Shown here: piece after piece, positions 60,245 through 64,000 of the stretch
How the letters are laid out: each line of letters begins with the position of its first letter
Position numbering within the stretch: position 1 is the first letter of the stretch
Assembly: GCF_000012745.1 (NCBI RefSeq)
Contig: NC_007404.1
Location: forward strand, 2,046,001-2,110,000
Direction of reading: 5' to 3'
DNA from: Thiobacillus denitrificans ATCC 25259
GTDB lineage: Bacteria; Pseudomonadota; Gammaproteobacteria; Burkholderiales; Thiobacillaceae
DNA length: 64,000 nucleotides
Program-made: the position numbers and the translations under genes
The notes under the pieces: generated by a model
Told to the model about the DNA's origin: nothing
The model's database searches: none
The model's input: the letters and a program-made list of their open reading frames with translations, nothing else

Positions 60245-61917
60245 GCCGTCCGCTGTTCCAGTTCAAGGGCGGCGTGCACCCGCCGGGGCACAAGGCCGAG
60301 TCGAACACGCGGCCGATCCACGCGGCGCCGCTGCCGAAAAAGCTCGTCATCCCGCTGCGTCAGCACATCGGAAATCCGGCCAAGCCGGTCGTCAGCGTCG
60401 GTGACCACGTCAGGAAAGGCCAGATCATCGGCGAAGCCGACGGCTATATCTCGACGGCCGTGCACGCGTCGAGCTCGGGCATCGTCACGGCCGTCGACCT
60501 GCAGCCGGTTCCCCACGTCTCCGGACTCGCCGATCTCTGCGTCACGATCGAAACCGACGGTCGCGACGAATGGGTCGCCCGCGAGCCGCTCGATCTCGGC
60601 GCACCGCCCGCCGAGTTGCGCATGCGCCTGCGCGATCTGGGCATCGTCGGCCTCGGCGGGGCGGTCTTCCCGAGCGCCGTCAAGCTCGACCCCGGCGCCG
60701 CCCAGGTCTGCCCCACGCTGATCATCAACGGCGGCGAATGCGAGCCGTGGATCACCTGCGACGACGTGCTCATGCGCCATTTCGCCGACGAAATCCTGCA
60801 GGGCGTGGCGGTGATGCGGCTGCTCCTCGGCAGCAGCGAAATCCTGATCGGCATCGAGGACAACAAGCCCGAAGCCATCGCCGCGATGCAGGCCGCAGCC
60901 GCCAAGCTCGACTTCGCGGTCGAGATCGTCGCGGTGCCCGCGCGCTACCCGGCTGGCGGCGCCAAGCAGATGATCGAGACGCTGACCGGCAAGCAGGTCC
61001 CGTCCGGCAAGCTGTCGACCGACATCGGCATCCAGGTCTTCAACGTCGGCACCGCGCGTGCGCTCGCCCGCGCTGCCTGTCACGGCGAACCGCTGATCTC
61101 CCGCCTCGTGACCGTCACGGGCCACGTGTTGCGACCACAGAACTTCGAGGTGCTGATCGGCACGCCTATGCACACGCTCATCACGCTCGCCGGGGAGCGC
61201 GACGGCAATACCGGCGTGCTCATGGGCGGACCGATGATGGGCGTGCCGATGCCCAACCTCGACGTTCCGGTGGTGAAGGCCACGAACTGCGTCCTTGTGA
61301 AATCGAAGGAACTCTTCCCGCCGCTGCCCAAGGCCTTGCCGTGCATTCGCTGCACGCGTTGCGCCGATGCGTGCCCGGCGGAACTGCAGCCGCAGGAACT
61401 GTTCCGTTTCGCCAAGGCCGGCGACTTCGGCCGCGCCCAGGAATACCATCTGTTCGACTGCATCGAATGCGGCTGCTGCAGCTACGTCTGCCCGAGCCAC
61501 ATCCCGCTCGTCGATTTCTACCGCTACGCGAAGAGCGAAATCTGGGCCCGCGAGAAGGACAAGCGCGCGTCCGATCTCGCGCGCGAGCGTCACGAGTTCC
61601 GCCAATTCCGCATCGAGCGCGAGAAGAAGGAAAAAGCCGAGAAGCTCGCGGCGAAGGCCCAGGCCAAGCGCGCCGAACTCGCCGCGGGCGCCGATACGGC
61701 GACTCCCGCCGCAGCCGACGCCGACGCCAACGCCAAGAAGGCGCTGATCGCCGCGGCGCTGGCGCGGGCGCAGGCGAAGAAGGACGAAGTCGCCCCGAAG
61801 AACATCGACAACCTGTCGCCCGACACCCGGCACGAGATCGAAGAGATCGAAGCGCGCCGCGCAAAAATTCGCGAACTGGCCCGCCAGCCGCTGGAATCCG
61901 AAGAGAAGAATTCCTGA
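60241..61917 (+). CDS. rnfC: Rnf complex subunit C
   Basis: A 558-residue subunit that binds FMN, NADH and two 4Fe-4S clusters. The flavin/NADH region includes [20 protein letters not shown] and [20 protein letters not shown]. The cluster motifs are [20 protein letters not shown] and [17 protein letters not shown]. The last ~120 residues are a charged, Ala/Lys-rich helical extension, shorter than in E. coli RsxC. Its ATG overlaps the rnfB stop (ATGA). Confidence 0.94.
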   Translation: MSRPLFQFKGGVHPPGHKAESNTRPIHAAPLPKKLVIPLRQHIGNPAKPVVSVGDHVRKGQIIGEADGYISTAVHASSSGIVTAVDLQPVPHVSGLADLCVTIETDGRDEWVAREPLDLGAPPAELRMRLRDLGIVGLGGAVFPSAVKLDPGAAQVCPTLIINGGECEPWITCDDVLMRHFADEILQGVAVMRLLLGSSEILIGIEDNKPEAIAAMQAAAAKLDFAVEIVAVPARYPAGGAKQMIETLTGKQVPSGKLSTDIGIQVFNVGTARALARAACHGEPLISRLVTVTGHVLRPQNFEVLIGTPMHTLITLAGERDGNTGVLMGGPMMGVPMPNLDVPVVKATNCVLVKSKELFPPLPKALPCIRCTRCADACPAELQPQELFRFAKAGDFGRAQEYHLFDCIECGCCSYVCPSHIPLVDFYRYAKSEIWAREKDKRASDLARERHEFRQFRIEREKKEKAEKLAAKAQAKRAELAAGADTATPAAADADANAKKALIAAALARAQAKKDEVAPKNIDNLSPDTRHEIEEIEARRAKIRELARQPLESEEKNS

Positions 61918-62945
61918 TGCCGTCTCCTTACATCCTCGATCGCACGAGCGTCACCGTCGTCATGGCCTGGGTGCTGGCCGCCCTGCTTCCGGGCATCGGG
62001 GTCTACGTCTGGCTGTTCGGGCCCGGCATCCTGCTGACGCTGTCGATTGCGACCGTCACCGCCGTCGCGGCCGAGGCCGGGATGCTCAAGGCGCGCGGCT
62101 ACCCGATCAAGCCTTTCCTCGGCGATCTCTCGGCGGTCGTCACGGCCTGGCTGCTCGCGCTCTCGCTGCCCTCGCTCGCGCCCTGGTGGCTGATCGTCAC
62201 CGGGACCCTGTTCGCGATCGTCGTCGCCAAGCACCTGTACGGCGGGCTGGGCCAGAACGTGTTCAATCCGGCGATGGTCGGCTACGCGGTGCTGATCGTG
62301 TCGTTTCCGGTCCAGATGACGCAGTGGGCGGGCCCGCTCGAACTGACCGCGACGCCGCTCGGGATCGGCCAGAGCGCCGCGATCATTTTCGGCGCGGACG
62401 TGCCGAAGAGCCTGCTCGACGCCGTGACCATGGCGACGCCGCTCGACACGCTGCGGACCGGCCTGCTGCAGCAGCACACGGTCGACGAGGTCGTGCGGCA
62501 GCCGATTTTCGGCTACCTCGGCGGCACCGGCTTCGAATGGCTGGCCGCGGCCTTCCTGCTCGGTGGCCTGCTGCTGTGGGCCCTGCGCATCATCAGCTGG
62601 CAGGTGCCGCTCGCTTTTCTGGTCGGCGTGTGGCTGACCGCCGGCTTCCTGCACTTCTTCGACGCCGGCCGCTTCGGCGCGCCCTGGTTCCATGTCTTCG
62701 CCCCGTCGGTCATGCTCGGCGCCTTCTTCATCGCGACCGATCCGGTGTCGGGCGCGACGACGCCGCGCGGCAAGGTGGTCTTCGGTCTCGGCGCCGGATT
62801 CCTGACCATCGTGATCCGGACCTGGGGCGGCTTCCCCGACGGTGTCGCGTTCGCCATCCTGCTCATGAACCTGTGCGTGCCGCTGATCGATCAGTACACC
62901 CAGCCGCGCGTCTACGGTGAAGTCCGCAAGGAGCCGCGCGCGTGA
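61917..62945 (+). CDS. rnfD: Rnf complex subunit D
   Basis: A 342-residue membrane subunit of the NqrB/RnfD family with about eight to nine helices. The covalent FMN site is the Thr in ATDPVSGATTPRGKVVFGLG, and GGLGQNVFNPAMVGYAVLIV is the family core. The ATG shares one base with the rnfC stop (TGATG). Confidence 0.94.
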   Translation: MPSPYILDRTSVTVVMAWVLAALLPGIGVYVWLFGPGILLTLSIATVTAVAAEAGMLKARGYPIKPFLGDLSAVVTAWLLALSLPSLAPWWLIVTGTLFAIVVAKHLYGGLGQNVFNPAMVGYAVLIVSFPVQMTQWAGPLELTATPLGIGQSAAIIFGADVPKSLLDAVTMATPLDTLRTGLLQQHTVDEVVRQPIFGYLGGTGFEWLAAAFLLGGLLLWALRIISWQVPLAFLVGVWLTAGFLHFFDAGRFGAPWFHVFAPSVMLGAFFIATDPVSGATTPRGKVVFGLGAGFLTIVIRTWGGFPDGVAFAILLMNLCVPLIDQYTQPRVYGEVRKEPRA

Positions 62946-63592
62946 GCATGAGCGGAGCCGCCCGCAACGCGCTACGCGCGGGCACCGTACTCGTCGTCTT
63001 CGCCGTCGTCGGAACCGCGATGCTCGCGTTCACCCACGGCCGCACCGAACCCGTCATCGCCCGCAGCCGGCAGGCCGAACAACTCGCGTTCATCGAGCAG
63101 GTCCTGCCGTCCCGGCTCTACGACAACGACCTGCTCGCGAGCGAACGCCGGGTGCCGCGTGACGCCATGCTCGGTACCCGGCGACCCTCGGCGGTCTGGG
63201 TCGCGCGGCGAGGCGACGCGTTCGCCGGCGTCGTCCTCGAAGCGGTCGCGCCCGACGGCTACAGCGGGGACATCGGCCTGCTGGTCGGCATCGACGCGGC
63301 CGGAACGGTCACCGGCGTGCGCGTCACGGGCCATCGCGAAACACCGGGGCTCGGCGACTACATCGACCGCGCGAAGAGCCCCTGGATCGAGCAGTTCACC
63401 GGCAAATCGCTCGACAATCCGCCGCCCCGCGCCTGGCGTGTCGCCAAGGACGGCGGCACCTTCGACACGCGCGCCGGCGCGACGATCACGCCGCGCGCGG
63501 TGGTCAAGGCGGTTCGCGGCGCGCTGGAATATTTTGCCCGGCACCGCAAGACCCTCGCGGCGCCGGTGACCCGAGAGGAGAAAGACGCATGA
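62942..63592 (+). CDS. rnfG: Rnf complex subunit G
   Basis: A 216-residue subunit with one N-terminal membrane helix ([20 protein letters not shown]) and a periplasmic FMN-binding domain. The flavin Thr lies in [20 protein letters not shown], where the usual SGAT is AGAT. The GTG start overlaps the rnfD stop (GTGA); an ATG 6 bases later is an alternative. Confidence 0.92.
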   Translation: MSMSGAARNALRAGTVLVVFAVVGTAMLAFTHGRTEPVIARSRQAEQLAFIEQVLPSRLYDNDLLASERRVPRDAMLGTRRPSAVWVARRGDAFAGVVLEAVAPDGYSGDIGLLVGIDAAGTVTGVRVTGHRETPGLGDYIDRAKSPWIEQFTGKSLDNPPPRAWRVAKDGGTFDTRAGATITPRAVVKAVRGALEYFARHRKTLAAPVTREEKDA

Positions 63593-64000
63593 TGACCCTG
63601 AGCGAATTCCGCAGCCTCTTCCACAACGGCCTCGTCAAGCAGAACACGGGACTCGTGCAACTGCTCGGCCTGTGCCCGCTGCTCGCGATCAGCAACACCG
63701 TCGTCAACGCCCTGTCGCTCGGCCTGGCGACGATGCTCGTGATGGCGGCGTCGAGCGGCGCGGTTTCGGCCGCCCGCAATTTCGTTCCGAACGAAATCCG
63801 CATCCCGGTCTTCGTCCTCATCATCGCGGCGCTGGTGACCGTGATCGACCTCGCGATGAACGCCTTCGTCCATCCGCTCTACCTCGTGCTCGGCATTTTC
63901 ATTCCGCTCATCACGACCAACTGCATCGTGCTCGCCCGCGCCGACGCCTTCGCCGCCAAGAACCGGCCGCTGCACAGCGTCGTCGACGCGGTCGCGATGG
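63589..64000 (+). CDS. rnfE: Rnf complex subunit E, 5' part
   Basis: The first ~137 residues of RnfE, cut by the window end. Helices and the TNC segment are visible: [20 protein letters not shown], then [19 protein letters not shown], mirrored by RnfA. Its ATG overlaps the rnfG stop; a second ATG lies one codon on. The gene order A-B-C-D-G-E matches the rsx/rnf1 arrangement of proteobacteria. Confidence 0.93.
   Translation, partial: MMTLSEFRSLFHNGLVKQNTGLVQLLGLCPLLAISNTVVNALSLGLATMLVMAASSGAVSAARNFVPNEIRIPVFVLIIAALVTVIDLAMNAFVHPLYLVLGIFIPLITTNCIVLARADAFAAKNRPLHSVVDAVAM

Noticed and set aside
59845-61833. A 662-codon minus-strand frame opposite rnfB/rnfC
   Set aside because: Antisense to two genes with complete Fe-S motifs and tight operon overlaps.

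Overview
The window reads as the chromosome of a GC-rich, chemolithoautotrophic betaproteobacterium, most like the Thiobacillus denitrificans group. The evidence is a phosphoribulokinase (Calvin cycle), a TusA/DsrE/rhodanese sulfur-transfer operon, three DUF2173 proteins, a SoxB-like metallophosphatase, norE/norF-like genes with an NsrR-type Rrf2 regulator (NO and denitrification), three PEP-CTERM proteins, and the gene order ilvI-ilvH-ilvC-psd-pssA-leuA that is common in betaproteobacteria. The assignment is inferred from gene content; no rRNA is present.

Layout. 1-9.4 kb: a CBS-GGDEF protein, a lipoprotein, phosphoribulokinase, a PilZ protein, a PEP-CTERM protein, a PagP-like barrel, YceI and a ParE-type toxin-antitoxin pair. 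9.4-15.1 kb: a scar region with dispersed short repeats, a lipoprotein gene with a damaged start, a PEP-CTERM gene, a frameshifted dsbB, two tandem REP-associated (RAYT) transposase units each bounded by perfect 25-nt inverted repeats, a truncated ChrR-type cupin and a truncated IS4-type transposase. 15.3-24.3 kb: norEF, a MocR regulator, hicAB coupled to nrdB, nrdA and purU. 24.3-30 kb: an unknown protein, wrbA, DUF2069, then a dsrE-tusA-(Cys-rich ORF)-rhodanese operon and a tetR gene, each preceded by the same 16-bp operator. 30.2-38.2 kb: leuA-pssA-psd-ilvC-ilvH-ilvI and a three-gene DUF2173 operon, all on the minus strand. 38.2-42.8 kb: RDD, SseB, GlcD-like oxidase, tRNA-Ala, tRNA-Glu and a J-domain protein. 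42.86-47.63 kb: a compact integrative mobilizable element inserted at the 3' end of tRNA-Arg(CCT). It holds an integrase, a putative excisionase, a winged-helix protein, a MobV relaxase, a zinc-ribbon protein and a PEP-CTERM gene. 47.7-64 kb: peroxiredoxin, a CDP-alcohol phosphatidyltransferase, HrpA, an ECF-type permease, a YecA protein, a HAD phosphatase, the SoxB-like protein, a PDC-sensor protein, an NsrR-type regulator and rnfABCDG plus the 5' part of rnfE.

How the genes fit together. The phosphoribulokinase, sulfur-carrier, norEF/NsrR and Rnf genes fit an autotroph that lives on sulfur oxidation and nitrogen-oxide respiration. The ilv/leu block makes branched-chain amino acids and is interleaved with the phosphatidylethanolamine genes. 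The least explained parts are the DUF2173 trio, the small Cys-rich protein overlapping tusA, the cargo of the tRNA-Arg element, and the repeat family around the RAYT genes.
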